Shown one piece after another: positions 47,846-56,287 of a stretch of DNA of 64,000 bases. How positions within the stretch are numbered: position 1 is the first letter of the stretch; each line of letters starts with the position of its first letter. The notes below the pieces were generated by a model. That model was not told the DNA's origin. It worked only from the letters and a program-made list of their open reading frames with translations, and did no database searches. The translations under genes and the position numbers were made by a program. This DNA comes from Armatimonadota bacterium (GTDB taxonomy: Bacteria; Armatimonadota; Fimbriimonadia; Fimbriimonadales; Fimbriimonadaceae): positions 62,001 through 126,000 of the forward strand of contig JAFLBD010000003.1 in assembly GCA_017303935.1 (NCBI GenBank), given 5' to 3'.

Positions 47846-48211
47846 TTATGCGCCTTCTTCAGGTGCGTAGCAGAATCGCTCTCGAACGATCTTGCCATCC
47901 TGCAGTTCGTACACACCGACTTCCTGCATTTGCGATCGTTGACCCGAGGGCTTATGGGTTGTATCCATGTCGTAAACAACCGCAAACAGGTTGTCGCCGT
48001 GTGGGAAGGGGCCGGTGGCTTTCAAGCTGTGCGCTTCAAAATTCTCTGCCCACCACTCATTCTTGGCGTTGATGCCTTCCATCCCTTTAGATTCCATCCC
48101 ATCGGCTTCGATGCTGACGATTTCGGGCGAGTAGAGCTCCGCATAGATCGGCTCCCAGTTACCGGCATTGAACAATTCGACGAGGCGTGTGCCAACTTCT
48201 ATAGCTTTCAT
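47846..48211 (-). CDS. SnoaL/NTF2-like fold protein
   Basis: 121 residues, preceded by AAAGGA. The cone-shaped NTF2-like fold is indicated by VGTRLVELFNAGNWEPIYAE, YSPEIVSIEADG, GINAKNEWWAENFE and the closing VYELQDGKIVRERFCY. Members include polyketide cyclases, isomerases and ligand-binding stress proteins; no catalytic residue pair can be assigned. It has the strongest promoter in the window with a palindrome in its spacer, so it is probably switched by a repressor. Confidence 0.8.
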   Translation of the reverse strand: MKAIEVGTRLVELFNAGNWEPIYAELYSPEIVSIEADGMESKGMEGINAKNEWWAENFEAHSLKATGPFPHGDNLFAVVYDMDTTHKPSGQRSQMQEVGVYELQDGKIVRERFCYAPEEGA

Positions 48212-48247
48212 TGATTTTCCTTTGTGGGTTTCCCCAGTTCGAAATTG

Positions 48248-48276
48248 ATTATAGTAGACGCGTGTTTACTTGTCAA
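48248..48276 (-). promoter_or_regulatory. Perfect sigma-70 promoter with operator-like palindrome
   Basis: On the minus strand TTGACA (48271-48276), exactly 17 bases, then TATAAT (48248-48253). The spacer holds GTAAACACGCGTCTAC (48254-48269), an imperfect palindrome (6 of 8 pairs per half, centre GCGC/ACGCGT) like TetR-family operators. Confidence 0.82.
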
Positions 48277-48291
48277 GACCTCTCTCGAAAA

Positions 48292-49566
48292 TTAATCGCC
48301 ATTTAATCCAAAATTGGCGGTCACGAGGTCGAAATCGCTACTTCCGACTTCCCCGTCTCCATCCAGATCGGTGTTCGAGTTCGATGATCCAAAGGCTGCG
48401 ACCACCGCATCAAAGTCGTTCGAACCCACCTCATTGTCTTCGTCAACATCGCCGTTGATGAGGCTAAACGCAACGTTCACCGAGCTGCTGTTCAAGGTGA
48501 CCGATTGCTTCTTGATCAGCCAGTGGCCGACCTTAGCCAGCAAGTCGTAGGTACCGAATCGAGTACTTTGAATCGTAAATCCGCCATTGGATGACAAAGT
48601 TGTCGGCGCGAAGGTTTGCACTACGGTCGTCCCCTGTTTCAGCGTAAAGGTCACGGGATATGCGCCGATCGGGCCGAGCCAGTTCTGCAGATCGACAGTG
48701 CCAGTGATCGTCGACGGGGGCGCGGTGAGTTGATAAGCCACGTCGGATAAGAGCTGATGTCCAATTCGCGTCGGGTGCACCTCGTCGTAGAAAAGGTACT
48801 GGTCTGGATTCGGCACAACGGTGCTGCCAACTAAAGCTGGCTGCGTGACGTTCGTCAGTCCGTAGTTCGCAGGATGCGCCTGTACATCGTTGAGGTTGCT
48901 GGCGACATCGAATGCGATGAATGTCGCTGCCGGAAAGTCCGTTCGCAATGTCGCGATTTTGGAAGCCAACGTTGTGTTGTGGGTTTGGCTGACAGCGTTC
49001 TTCGGGATTTCGTCCACTGTGCCTCGGTAGCGCGGAGTATTTCCGAGTAGAGGGAGGTTCGGGATCAAGAATTGTCGTGCGCCTCGAGCATACAGCGTTC
49101 GAATGTCAGCGTCAATCCGTGATGGAGGGATCGTGCCATCGGTTTGACCATCAAAGTAGTCGTTCGCGCCGCACCACACAACGTACAGCTGGTTCGCGTT
49201 GATCGCGGGATTTGCCGCAAGATACCGGCTGACTTGAGTCGAGACGTTCGGGAACTGGAAGAATAGAAATCCGAACGTTCCGGTTCCGCTACTTGCACCG
49301 CCAAATGCCCAGTTCGTCCCGCTGGCACCGCTTCGCGCCAATGCGATGTTGTAACGAGTCGCTAGTCGCTCGATCCACACCAACCCATTTGAGAACCGAC
49401 CTTGATAGTAGTTCGAGCCAGGCTGAACTCCCAACGTTCCTGCGCTGATGTTGCCCATATCCGAAAGACTGTCACCGAAAACGATGATCTTGTTGAATGC
49501 GCCAAGACACTTGGACGAGACCAAACAGCTCAGAACGATACCGGCGACGATACGAACTCGCGACAT
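48292..49566 (-). CDS. Secreted GDSL/SGNH esterase with dockerin-like tail
   Basis: 424 residues. A signal peptide (MSRVRIVAGIVLSCLVSS) is followed by the SGNH hydrolase blocks: Ser in VFGDSLSDMGN, Gly block with SGASGTNWAFGGASS, Asn in WCGANDYFDG, and the Asp/His pair in YDEVHPTRIGHQLL. A linking beta domain (about 280-370, TITGTVDLQNWLG) leads to two EF-hand-like loops, GDVDEDNEVGSNDFDAVV and DLDGDGEVGSSDFDLVT. It probably deacylates polysaccharide or lipid esters outside the cell. A TAAAAT box (49573-49578) ends 6 bases before the ATG. Confidence 0.9.
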   Translation of the reverse strand: MSRVRIVAGIVLSCLVSSKCLGAFNKIIVFGDSLSDMGNISAGTLGVQPGSNYYQGRFSNGLVWIERLATRYNIALARSGASGTNWAFGGASSGTGTFGFLFFQFPNVSTQVSRYLAANPAINANQLYVVWCGANDYFDGQTDGTIPPSRIDADIRTLYARGARQFLIPNLPLLGNTPRYRGTVDEIPKNAVSQTHNTTLASKIATLRTDFPAATFIAFDVASNLNDVQAHPANYGLTNVTQPALVGSTVVPNPDQYLFYDEVHPTRIGHQLLSDVAYQLTAPPSTITGTVDLQNWLGPIGAYPVTFTLKQGTTVVQTFAPTTLSSNGGFTIQSTRFGTYDLLAKVGHWLIKKQSVTLNSSSVNVAFSLINGDVDEDNEVGSNDFDAVVAAFGSSNSNTDLDGDGEVGSSDFDLVTANFGLNGD

Positions 49567-49694
49567 TCAACCATTTTAACTTGGAATTACGAATCTCACG
49601 AGCAAAATGAAAAAATAGATATTTGATGTATCAAGTATCTCGGTTGCGCACTCAATGACTTCATCAGCTGGGAAACCGGTTTGGGAGGATGAAC

Positions 49695-50768
49695 ATGAAC
49701 TTCAAAAATTACGCTGTCTTGCTGTCACTGACTCTTTCGGGAGGGGCGTTGGCCCAAACTTATCAGGCGACGGTTTATCCGGACAACACGCTTGTTAATG
49801 GAATTTCTTCTTCAATTGGAGGAGGACATTGGGGCGGCAAAGCGGCCTTGTTCGACGGGTTTGGAAGGCCACAAATTGTGCATCCGAAGTTCCTGGATTC
49901 TGCAACCACAACCGGTACCTCTTACATCAACGCTCGCAATGGCGAACTCTCTGTGGGCTATGGCATCTATGCTCAAAATCCGGGTCATACCGTTGCGATT
50001 AGGTGGGTGGGCAAAACCGCGCTCCGTCTCACCAATCCATTCCCGGCGTGGGGTGCCGTCGCCGTTTCTACAGATGGTAATCAAATCGTAGGTACTGTGA
50101 TTGACATCACAACAGGGCAAGAATCCGTCGGCCCCGGCGACCAGCATGGAATCATTTGGGACGCCCAAACCGGCGCAGTCATCGCAGATTTGTATGATGG
50201 CAAGCCTCAATACATCACCGGCGGAGCGGGCGGAATTCAGGTCGGCTATGACTTTGCCAGTAACGGTGCCCAGGCTCGGATGTGGCGAGGAACTGCTCGG
50301 CCAGCCATCAACCTGCATCCAACGGCTTACGACGTCTCACAAGCCGTCGCAACGGATGGCGTCACACAAGTTGGCAACGTGGGCATCGCCGTACGGTTGT
50401 TTGACGAAACACACCATGGCACTCGCGTGATGATGAACAGTGCAGCGGTTTGGCATGGCAAAGCAAGTTCATTGCAAACCCTAGGCTATTACCTCCCGGG
50501 CTATCCGCACTTTGTGAGCTTTGCGACCGGAGTCTCGGGTCCGTTCGTTTGCGGCGTCGGTCAGGCTAAGAACTATGCAGGGACAACCCAAACGACTCAT
50601 GCCGTCGTGTGGGATCTGTATCGCTACCAGCCGATCGATCTGCACTTTACATTGCCGACGGGATACATTTCATCGAGGGCGACGAGTGTCGACGCTGATG
50701 GAAATGTCACCGGATACACGGTGGATGCGCTCGGCCGTGTTCATGGCGTGATTTGGACTCGAAACTAA
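49695..50768 (+). CDS. Secreted HAF-repeat-like protein
   Basis: 357 residues from ATG 49695, with GGGAGG at proper distance; ATG 49689 would touch that site. A signal peptide ends at GGALAQ. The chain contains repeated short blocks like AVSTDGNQIVGTV, GIIWDAQTGAVI, AVVWDLYRYQPIDL and TSVDADGNVTGYT, each with a W-D/G turn, as in HAF-type extracellular repeat proteins that form a beta-propeller. No catalytic residues seen. It is monocistronic. No terminator was seen in the 210 bases that follow. Confidence 0.65.
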   Translation: MNFKNYAVLLSLTLSGGALAQTYQATVYPDNTLVNGISSSIGGGHWGGKAALFDGFGRPQIVHPKFLDSATTTGTSYINARNGELSVGYGIYAQNPGHTVAIRWVGKTALRLTNPFPAWGAVAVSTDGNQIVGTVIDITTGQESVGPGDQHGIIWDAQTGAVIADLYDGKPQYITGGAGGIQVGYDFASNGAQARMWRGTARPAINLHPTAYDVSQAVATDGVTQVGNVGIAVRLFDETHHGTRVMMNSAAVWHGKASSLQTLGYYLPGYPHFVSFATGVSGPFVCGVGQAKNYAGTTQTTHAVVWDLYRYQPIDLHFTLPTGYISSRATSVDADGNVTGYTVDALGRVHGVIWTRN

Positions 50769-50978
50769 GCCCTATCACTTCTATCCTTTGCTGGGTTCGA
50801 ATTGCGATTGATCGTCGTGATTCGAATCCAGTTTCGTTTATGACTCGCCGATTGAGAATACGGCGGGAATAGTTCAGCCGCCCACAACAATATGGGCAGA
50901 AACGGCCCATTCTCGCTCCGGTGCCGGATATAATCACCGAGCGCCCCGCGAATGTGCGAGGGCCGCGAAGTGTGACGC

Positions 50979-51521
50979 ATGTCCCAAGAGCTGACAGAAG
51001 AATCCTTATTAGAACGGAGGTACCTGAATGCGCTGGCCAATGGAGATTCCAGCGCCTTGGGTGGTCTGTATGAGCTCTATGGCGAGCGGATTTTCCGCTA
51101 CGCTTATCGAATGCTAGGCAACCGCTCGGATGCCGAAGACGCCACTGCAGAAACCTTTTTGCGAGTGCTTCGCCGATCGAGTGAATTGCGCGCCGATGGT
51201 GCCTTTCGCACCTGGCTTTTCCGCATTACTCGGAATCTTTGCATCGATCGTATGCGTCAACATAAGTTACTAGAGTTGCCTCAGGATGCCCAGTATGGAA
51301 GTCCGGAGGAGAAAACAACTCTTCGAGTCACCGTTCAACAGGCTTTGGCGGATTTGCCGCCGGATTATCGCGAGCCATTGATTTTGTGTGATTTGGAGGA
51401 CATTTCAGCCAAGGAAGCGGCAGAAGTCCTTAAGATAACCGTACCGGCGCTCAAGTCGCGGCTTTACCGTGGTCGTCGAGCGCTCCGAGACAAACTGGGC
51501 ACTGCCCTGGAGAGAAAATGA
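50979..51521 (+). CDS. ECF-type RNA polymerase sigma factor
   Basis: 180 residues. Region 2 has YELYGERIFRYAYRMLGN followed by DAEDATAETFLRVLRR and FRTWLFRITRNLCIDRMR. Region 4 has LPPDYREPLILCDLEDISAK then EAAEVLKITVPALKSRLYRG, a standard helix-turn-helix for the -35 element. Its stop overlaps the start of the next gene (ATGA), the usual layout for an anti-sigma partner. A TATAAT at 50929-50934 may belong to its promoter, although no matching -35 was found. Confidence 0.93.
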   Translation: MSQELTEESLLERRYLNALANGDSSALGGLYELYGERIFRYAYRMLGNRSDAEDATAETFLRVLRRSSELRADGAFRTWLFRITRNLCIDRMRQHKLLELPQDAQYGSPEEKTTLRVTVQQALADLPPDYREPLILCDLEDISAKEAAEVLKITVPALKSRLYRGRRALRDKLGTALERK

Positions 51522-51808
51522 AGCAAGAGGAACTCTACGAGAGATTAGTGGATCTCTATGTGGGCGACGAATTGCCAGAAGAACTCATGGAAGAGTTGGA
51601 ACTGGCTTCTACCCGCAATCGCCAACTCGCGCAAGATATGCATTCTTTGCGCCAGACCGTGGAAATGCTGCGCGCTATTCCACAGCCAAAGTACCGCGAG
51701 GAATCGTTCCATCGAATCCTGTTCAAGCTGTACGCTGGAGGTGCTAATCCGCAACCCAAGAGTTCTCCGCCTGCTTATTTTCAATATCAGTTACCCATTA
51801 ACGGATAG
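51518..51808 (+). CDS. Possible anti-sigma factor (cytosolic, short)
   Basis: 96 residues, overlapping the sigma gene by four bases. The start MKQEELYERLVDLYVGDELP resembles the N-terminus of zinc-finger-type anti-sigma factors (start helix then GDELPEELMEELE), but there is no HxxxCxxC and no membrane helix. Position and coupling suggest it binds the ECF sigma. It ends 16 bases before dnaN. Confidence 0.55.
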   Translation: MKQEELYERLVDLYVGDELPEELMEELELASTRNRQLAQDMHSLRQTVEMLRAIPQPKYREESFHRILFKLYAGGANPQPKSSPPAYFQYQLPING

Positions 51809-51824
51809 GAGCTATTAAACAATC

Positions 51825-52925
51825 GTGAAGCTGGAATGTTCTCGCAAAGACTTGGTCGATGCTATCGCTCTTGTTGCCCCCGCAGCAAGTTCGCGCTCGC
51901 CACAACCACTGTTTCAAACCATTCGGTTAGAAGCGGCTGAAAACAGCCTCGAGCTAATGGCTTGCGATGGCGAAATGTGGGCCGAACGCGCAATTCTAGC
52001 TGCCGTTGAAGAGCCAGGTGCTGTTTGTGTACAGGCAAAGGTTCTACAAGAGCTGATTACTCTTCTCCCAGATGGTCCGGTCACTTTGGAAAAGACCAGC
52101 GGTGCCGTTTTCGTGCGTTCTGGCGCGTCCGAATGGCGACTCATGGCGCTCAATGCCGACGACTTTTTGACGATCCCTACGATCAACGCATCGAGTCGAT
52201 TCACCCTCAAGATGGGCGAATTCCGAGATGCTGTTGACGGCGTACTTTATGCCGTGGCCGACGATGGCGGTAGGGCTGTTCTCACTGGTGTCCAGTTCAA
52301 CTACGATGGTCAGCTCCTGACTTTGGTGGCAACGGACACTCACCGACTTGCTGTCAACCGGATTGAAAAACCAGGAATCGGATCGAACTTGACGGTCGTG
52401 ATGAGCGAAAAATCTCTCAAGACAATCAAGAACCTGCCCGTTGGCGACGAAGAAGAAATCACGATTGAATTCGACGACACGCGGCTTTCTGTCGATACCG
52501 GAACTGCACGAGTCGTTTCTCAACTTCTCAGCGGCGCCTATCCAAACTGGGAGCGTGTGGTTCCAAACGAGTTCACCCGAACATGGAAGCTTGACCGCGC
52601 AGAGCTGATGGAGAATCTGAAGCGAACGATGATTCTTGCCCGAGATGCCGCCAATCGCGTACGATTCGGTGGCAACGGAATGCAAGTGATCATTTCGGCA
52701 CGATCTGACGAAAAGGGCGAGGCGAAGGAAGAGATTCCGGCGATTATGGAAAATGGCGATATCGAAATCGCTTTCAACGGTCGCTATCTGCTTGAAGCCC
52801 TGAATGCGATGCGGTCCGATAGCATCGTGGCGCAGCTCACCGAAGCCAGCCGGCCGGCGATCATTCGTCCAAACGATGAATCCACTGAGCGGTTCTGCGT
52901 GATCATGCCGATGACGCTAAACTAA
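51825..52925 (+). CDS. dnaN: DNA polymerase III sliding clamp (beta subunit)
   Basis: 366 residues from GTG; AGGAG lies 14 bases upstream, rather far. Three clamp domains are present: MKLECSRKDLVDAIALV (1), RFTLKMGEFRDAVDGVLYAV (2), and RTWKLDRAELMENLKRTMI (3). The end VIMPMTLN matches the usual C-terminal PM.L motif. It forms the ring dimer that holds polymerase on DNA. It is not beside dnaA or recF but follows an ECF sigma/anti-sigma pair closely enough to be co-transcribed. A hairpin terminator follows. Confidence 0.96.
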   Translation: MKLECSRKDLVDAIALVAPAASSRSPQPLFQTIRLEAAENSLELMACDGEMWAERAILAAVEEPGAVCVQAKVLQELITLLPDGPVTLEKTSGAVFVRSGASEWRLMALNADDFLTIPTINASSRFTLKMGEFRDAVDGVLYAVADDGGRAVLTGVQFNYDGQLLTLVATDTHRLAVNRIEKPGIGSNLTVVMSEKSLKTIKNLPVGDEEEITIEFDDTRLSVDTGTARVVSQLLSGAYPNWERVVPNEFTRTWKLDRAELMENLKRTMILARDAANRVRFGGNGMQVIISARSDEKGEAKEEIPAIMENGDIEIAFNGRYLLEALNAMRSDSIVAQLTEASRPAIIRPNDESTERFCVIMPMTLN

Positions 52926-52946
52926 CCATTTGGTTGACAAATAGAA

Positions 52947-52980
52947 AATCCCGGTTAGCATCGCTGACCGGGATTCTTTG
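52947..52980 (+). terminator. Terminator after dnaN
   Basis: AATCCCGGTTAGC and GCTGACCGGGATT form a 13-bp stem (one G-T) with a 3-base loop, then CTTTGT. Confidence 0.8.
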
Positions 52981-52992
52981 TATGCCGAATCT

Positions 52993-53496
52993 TTAGAATC
53001 GGACGCCGAGGAACAAGCCAAAGCCGTTCAGTTTACTTTCCATCGTTCCGAGATAACGGAGTTCAGCAAACATCGGCATACCGCCCTGTTGCAAGTCCAT
53101 TCCCACACCAATAGTGTATGCGAAGATCACGCCGCTTTCGTTCTCTGAACCGCTGCGCCACTTTGCAAAGCTCGCGCCAGCACCAGCTAGCGTGTACATC
53201 TTGTCCGTTCGCGAGACGTAGTTGAGCAGGATTGGTGCGTTTCGGAAATTGTTCTTGTTCAGCACGTCTCCGGAAAGGGTGAGCATTGCGCTTTGGCGGC
53301 CAGCATTGGCGTACTTGAGGTCGCGCAGCTTCATATCGAAGCCAAAACCAACCCAAGATCCTCCTGCCGTTCGAGCTTCGCCGCTCGATGGCCAGAAGTT
53401 TCCGATCTTAAAGCTCATTCCCATCGGCTTTGTTTCTTGCGCCGATGCCGAGAGCGCCGCGCATCCGAGCGCTAACATCAATAATGTTTTCTTCAT
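52993..53496 (-). CDS. Exported beta-barrel-like outer membrane protein
   Basis: 167 residues from ATG 53496 (MKKTLLMLALGCAALSASAQ), preceded by AGGAG. After the signal peptide come alternating strands with aromatic ends (MSFKIGNFWP, WVGFGFDMKL, ILLNYVSRT, MYTLAGAGASFAKW) and a final FGLFLGVRF, as in small eight-stranded barrels that end in Phe. This argues for a diderm envelope. No specific family was identified. Confidence 0.7.
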   Translation of the reverse strand: MKKTLLMLALGCAALSASAQETKPMGMSFKIGNFWPSSGEARTAGGSWVGFGFDMKLRDLKYANAGRQSAMLTLSGDVLNKNNFRNAPILLNYVSRTDKMYTLAGAGASFAKWRSGSENESGVIFAYTIGVGMDLQQGGMPMFAELRYLGTMESKLNGFGLFLGVRF

Positions 53497-53556
53497 AAAT
53501 CTCCTGTGAAGAATTGCGCCCAACGGGCACAGTCTCAGTTCTTAGTACGATTGAAC

Positions 53557-54195
53557 CTAGCTCGATTGACCCAGAATTTCTAGATTTTGCCACTCGATGG
53601 GACTCAGGAGCGCTTTGTCGAGGATGTCGAGGTACTCCTCTTCTTCGATGCAGTAGGCCCCGAGAGACTCCGTATGATCGTTGATGAACTGCGAATCAAA
53701 ATGCGTGAATCCTAGCGAACGAAGGTGAGCAAGGAAATGATGCAGACCGATCTTGCTAGCATCGGTGCGACGACTGAACATCGACTCCCCGCTGAAGACG
53801 GTGCCCAACGTTACACCGTAAATTCCTCCGGCCAGCTCTTCGCCATCCCAAACCTCGCATGAGTGCGCCCATCCCCTTCGGTGAGCTTCGCAATAGAGCT
53901 CAATCAATTCCTCGCTGATCCAATTGTCTTCCGGGCGAATACATCCGCGCATGACCTTCTCGAAGCATCTGTCTGTGGTGACTGCGAACTTCCCTTGCCG
54001 AATCTTTTGTGCCAATCGCCTAGAAATATGAATCCCCTCGATTGGCAACAAACATCGCCAATTCACAGAGTAGAGGATGATGTTGTCGGAGTGGTCCGCC
54101 ATCGGAAAATGGCCGTGCTCCAGACCAACTCGCAATCGATCAACAGTCAATCTGCTTTGAATTGAGTTTTCATTCCAACCATTCCAGAGCCCCAT
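53557..54195 (-). CDS. aat: Leucyl/phenylalanyl-tRNA-protein transferase
   Basis: 212 residues, with AGGAGG upstream. It adds Leu or Phe to proteins with N-terminal Arg or Lys, marking them for ClpS-ClpAP under the N-degron rule. Matches to the family are GHFPMAD, EGIHISRRLAQKIRQGKF, CEVWDGEELAGGIYGVTLG, FSGESMFSRRTDASKIGL and SQFINDHTESLGAYCI. The N-terminal segment is shorter than in E. coli. It is divergent from a DinB-fold gene with 36 bases between starts. Confidence 0.93.
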   Translation of the reverse strand: MGLWNGWNENSIQSRLTVDRLRVGLEHGHFPMADHSDNIILYSVNWRCLLPIEGIHISRRLAQKIRQGKFAVTTDRCFEKVMRGCIRPEDNWISEELIELYCEAHRRGWAHSCEVWDGEELAGGIYGVTLGTVFSGESMFSRRTDASKIGLHHFLAHLRSLGFTHFDSQFINDHTESLGAYCIEEEEYLDILDKALLSPIEWQNLEILGQSS

Positions 54196-54231
54196 GACTT
54201 TTGAATCCTCCTGTTAAGATAAGATACTCCC

Positions 54232-54651
54232 ATGAGCAGTAACAACTTCTTGAGCAAGTCACTCGAAGAATGCGATTTTCAACTCCGTGCGGTGCTAACC
54301 GGCTACCCAGCCGCGCACCTCGACACGAAAGTTGCCCCAACGGCAATGAGCGTCCGCGAATCTGTCGAGCATCTGGCGATGGTTTATCACGCCACAAATC
54401 TGATCGCCCACGGAGAGACGTTTGATTGGGGATCGGGTTGGTCCACGGGCATCACCGACTTCAATCAGTTGATGGAGAAGATGTTCGATCTTCGTCTCGT
54501 GGCTATCATGGCATGCATGCGCACGCCAGACCAACATGAAATCGCGATGGATTACATCGCGATGCACGATAGCTATCACATCGGTCAGCTCTGCTTAATG
54601 CGGATGTCGGTAGATAGCGCCTGGGATCCGTATTCGCTGTATCAACACTGA
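54232..54651 (+). CDS. DinB-superfamily protein
   Basis: 139 residues. Helix pattern and metal histidines fit DinB: SVRESVEHLAMVYHATNLI near residue 40 and the C-terminal AMHDSYHIGQLCLMRMS. Function likely as a metal-dependent thiol transferase, substrate unknown. A TAAGAT box (54220-54225) ends 6 bases before the ATG, with no Shine-Dalgarno. It shares little sequence with the other DinB-fold gene at 15.5 kb except the C-terminal HxxxH. Confidence 0.78.
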   Translation: MSSNNFLSKSLEECDFQLRAVLTGYPAAHLDTKVAPTAMSVRESVEHLAMVYHATNLIAHGETFDWGSGWSTGITDFNQLMEKMFDLRLVAIMACMRTPDQHEIAMDYIAMHDSYHIGQLCLMRMSVDSAWDPYSLYQH

Positions 54652-54681
54652 TCCTTTATTGCTTGCGCCGCCGGTGGATGC

Positions 54682-54996
54682 TCAGAGTCGCGAATTCTCG
54701 CGTACCATCTTCTGAACGATTTCGAGCAATCGCCGGCGAGAGCTTTGTAGTGCCGGGCAATGGGTGCACTCAAAGAACTGCCGGGTGACAATTAGCCTGG
54801 ACTTGACGTCTGGCTTACAGCTAGACAGTTCAGAGCGCAACCGGTCCAGTTCGTCCGAAAGGCATTGGACGCTCAGCAATCCAATAATTTTTGATGCGCG
54901 CGTCTCATCAATGGATAGGTCCATGTGCTCGGCAGTGACATACGCCATGACGCGATCGGAAACCATACCGGCAAATATGGCACTGGAATCGCTCAT
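54682..54996 (-). CDS. Hypothetical protein with CxxC
   Basis: 104 residues from ATG 54996 (MSDSSAIFAGM). It is hydrophilic and mostly helical, with FFECTHCPALQSSRRRL near residue 75 giving one CxxC pair plus nearby Cys at SVQC and SSCKP, so it could bind a metal or form a disulfide. No family recognised. An extended -10 (TGTATGAT, box 55004-55009) ends 7 bases before the ATG, matching the leaderless pattern of other genes here and supporting this start. Confidence 0.55.
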   Translation of the reverse strand: MSDSSAIFAGMVSDRVMAYVTAEHMDLSIDETRASKIIGLLSVQCLSDELDRLRSELSSCKPDVKSRLIVTRQFFECTHCPALQSSRRRLLEIVQKMVRENSRL

Positions 54997-55142
54997 GTCA
55001 GCTATCATACACCGAAATGGTAGAGCTTGCACCAACAAACAGAATTCCGAACAAAATTCTTGAAATCAGACCTAGATATTCGGTTTCATGAGAATCATTA
55101 CGCAAAAATATTGCTTCGTCTAATTAACTTAAAGATAACAGT

Positions 55143-55832
55143 CTACAGCGAACGCTCGCCAGCTTTCAGCCGAGCCTCGACCAAATCAAGCCTTGCGGAG
55201 TCGGGCGACATTCGTAGAGCGTCCATCACGTCGGTATCTCCTAGTGCGATCACGAGTTGCTGCTTACGCTTTGTATCCTGGCTCGCACAGATCATCAATC
55301 GAACCCGGCCAACTTCCCAGAACCAATAGCTCGCCTTATCTCCTGGCAACACGCTGGGCTCGATAGTTGAGAACGCTTCTTGGTACTGCCGGACTTTTTC
55401 TGATAGTTGATCGGCTGAAGTGTAATCTAGCGTGTACATCGCCAAGACGACCTTGTTTCGAAGCGAAAGTACACCAAAGGACTCTATTCCGGATTGCCAC
55501 CCTTTGGCGACGTACTCGTCCCCAGTGATCGGCGATTCTTCGAAGAAGTCAAAACCGTTCTTTGGCCTAGCGAACACTTCGAACGCTTGATCCTCGGTCG
55601 CATGGATGCGCAGAATGCGGTCGCCATTGAGGAGGTACGGCGCGTTGTTGTCCGGTGACCATTGCACCGAGACTTGCAGGCTAGGTTTTTCGGGTCCGCT
55701 GGCGCCGATATTCTTTGGAATTGCATCGTCTGCGCATCCAATGAGCCCGGCGGCTAAAACTGCGAGGCTAACTGATCGCCACAATTTTGTACTTTTGAAT
55801 TCCAGCTGGAGCTTCAACTTCAATCTCCTCAT
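55143..55832 (-). CDS. Lipoprotein, function unknown
   Basis: 229 residues if started at ATG 55832; TTG 55784 gives a neater lipoprotein signal (WRSVSLAVLAAGLIGC), with the lipobox Cys in LIGCADD. With the upstream start it overlaps greA by 65 bases in another frame. The mature part is of mixed alpha/beta type with Trp-rich segments (SYWFWEVGRVRLMIC) and no recognised domain. It lies downstream of greA on the same strand and may be co-transcribed. Confidence 0.62.
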   Translation of the reverse strand: MRRLKLKLQLEFKSTKLWRSVSLAVLAAGLIGCADDAIPKNIGASGPEKPSLQVSVQWSPDNNAPYLLNGDRILRIHATEDQAFEVFARPKNGFDFFEESPITGDEYVAKGWQSGIESFGVLSLRNKVVLAMYTLDYTSADQLSEKVRQYQEAFSTIEPSVLPGDKASYWFWEVGRVRLMICASQDTKRKQQLVIALGDTDVMDALRMSPDSARLDLVEARLKAGERSL

Positions 55833-56238
55833 CCACACCTTTGCCAATGAGCGCCGCACCGAGCGGTGCACTGATGCTGATCAGATCGTTGGCTGGGTCT
55901 GCTTCAAAGCTACCCACGAGTTTGATCTGCAGCTCATCGCCCCAGTTCAAGTCTTTCAGGGTAACTGTGCTTCCCAAATGCGCTGTGTCGCCCGCAGACT
56001 CTGGGCGGTCAACCACCTTCGCAAGAAGTAACAACTTTTCGAGGTCAGCGATGCGACCTTCATTGCGTGATTGGTTCAGCTTTGCTTCGTGATAAGCAGC
56101 ATTTTCGCGCAAATCGCCGTGGCTCTTTGCCTCGCGAATCGCTTCTGCGATTGCTGCGCGCTTTGGGCCTTTTAGTGCATCAAGCTCTTCTTTCAGCTTG
56201 GCAAACCCTTCTTTGGTCAGCAAGACTTCATTCGACAT
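55768..56238 (-). CDS. greA: Transcription elongation factor GreA
   Basis: 156 residues from ATG 56238. The N-terminal coiled coil (1-75) starts LLTKEGFAKLKEELDALKG and has the tip acidic residues in AKSHGDLRENAAYHEAK, which reach the polymerase active site to aid RNA cleavage. The C-terminal FKBP-like domain has GSTVTLKDLNWGDEL, ISISAPLGAALIGKGVDEEI and VEAPAGIQKYKIV. It rescues backtracked polymerase. A TACAAT box (56248-56253) ends 9 bases before the ATG. A longer frame upstream would overlap the divergent glycosyltransferase and is rejected. Confidence 0.97.
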   Translation of the reverse strand: MSNEVLLTKEGFAKLKEELDALKGPKRAAIAEAIREAKSHGDLRENAAYHEAKLNQSRNEGRIADLEKLLLLAKVVDRPESAGDTAHLGSTVTLKDLNWGDELQIKLVGSFEADPANDLISISAPLGAALIGKGVDEEIEVEAPAGIQKYKIVAIS

Positions 56239-56287
56239 TGAACCCGTATTGTAGCACCGAGACTCTGCGTGCTTGTATGATTGTGCT

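Noticed and set aside
50800-50835. A GGTTCGAATTG / TTCGAATCC sequence resembling a tRNA T arm
   Set aside because: No acceptor or anticodon stems can be formed around it.
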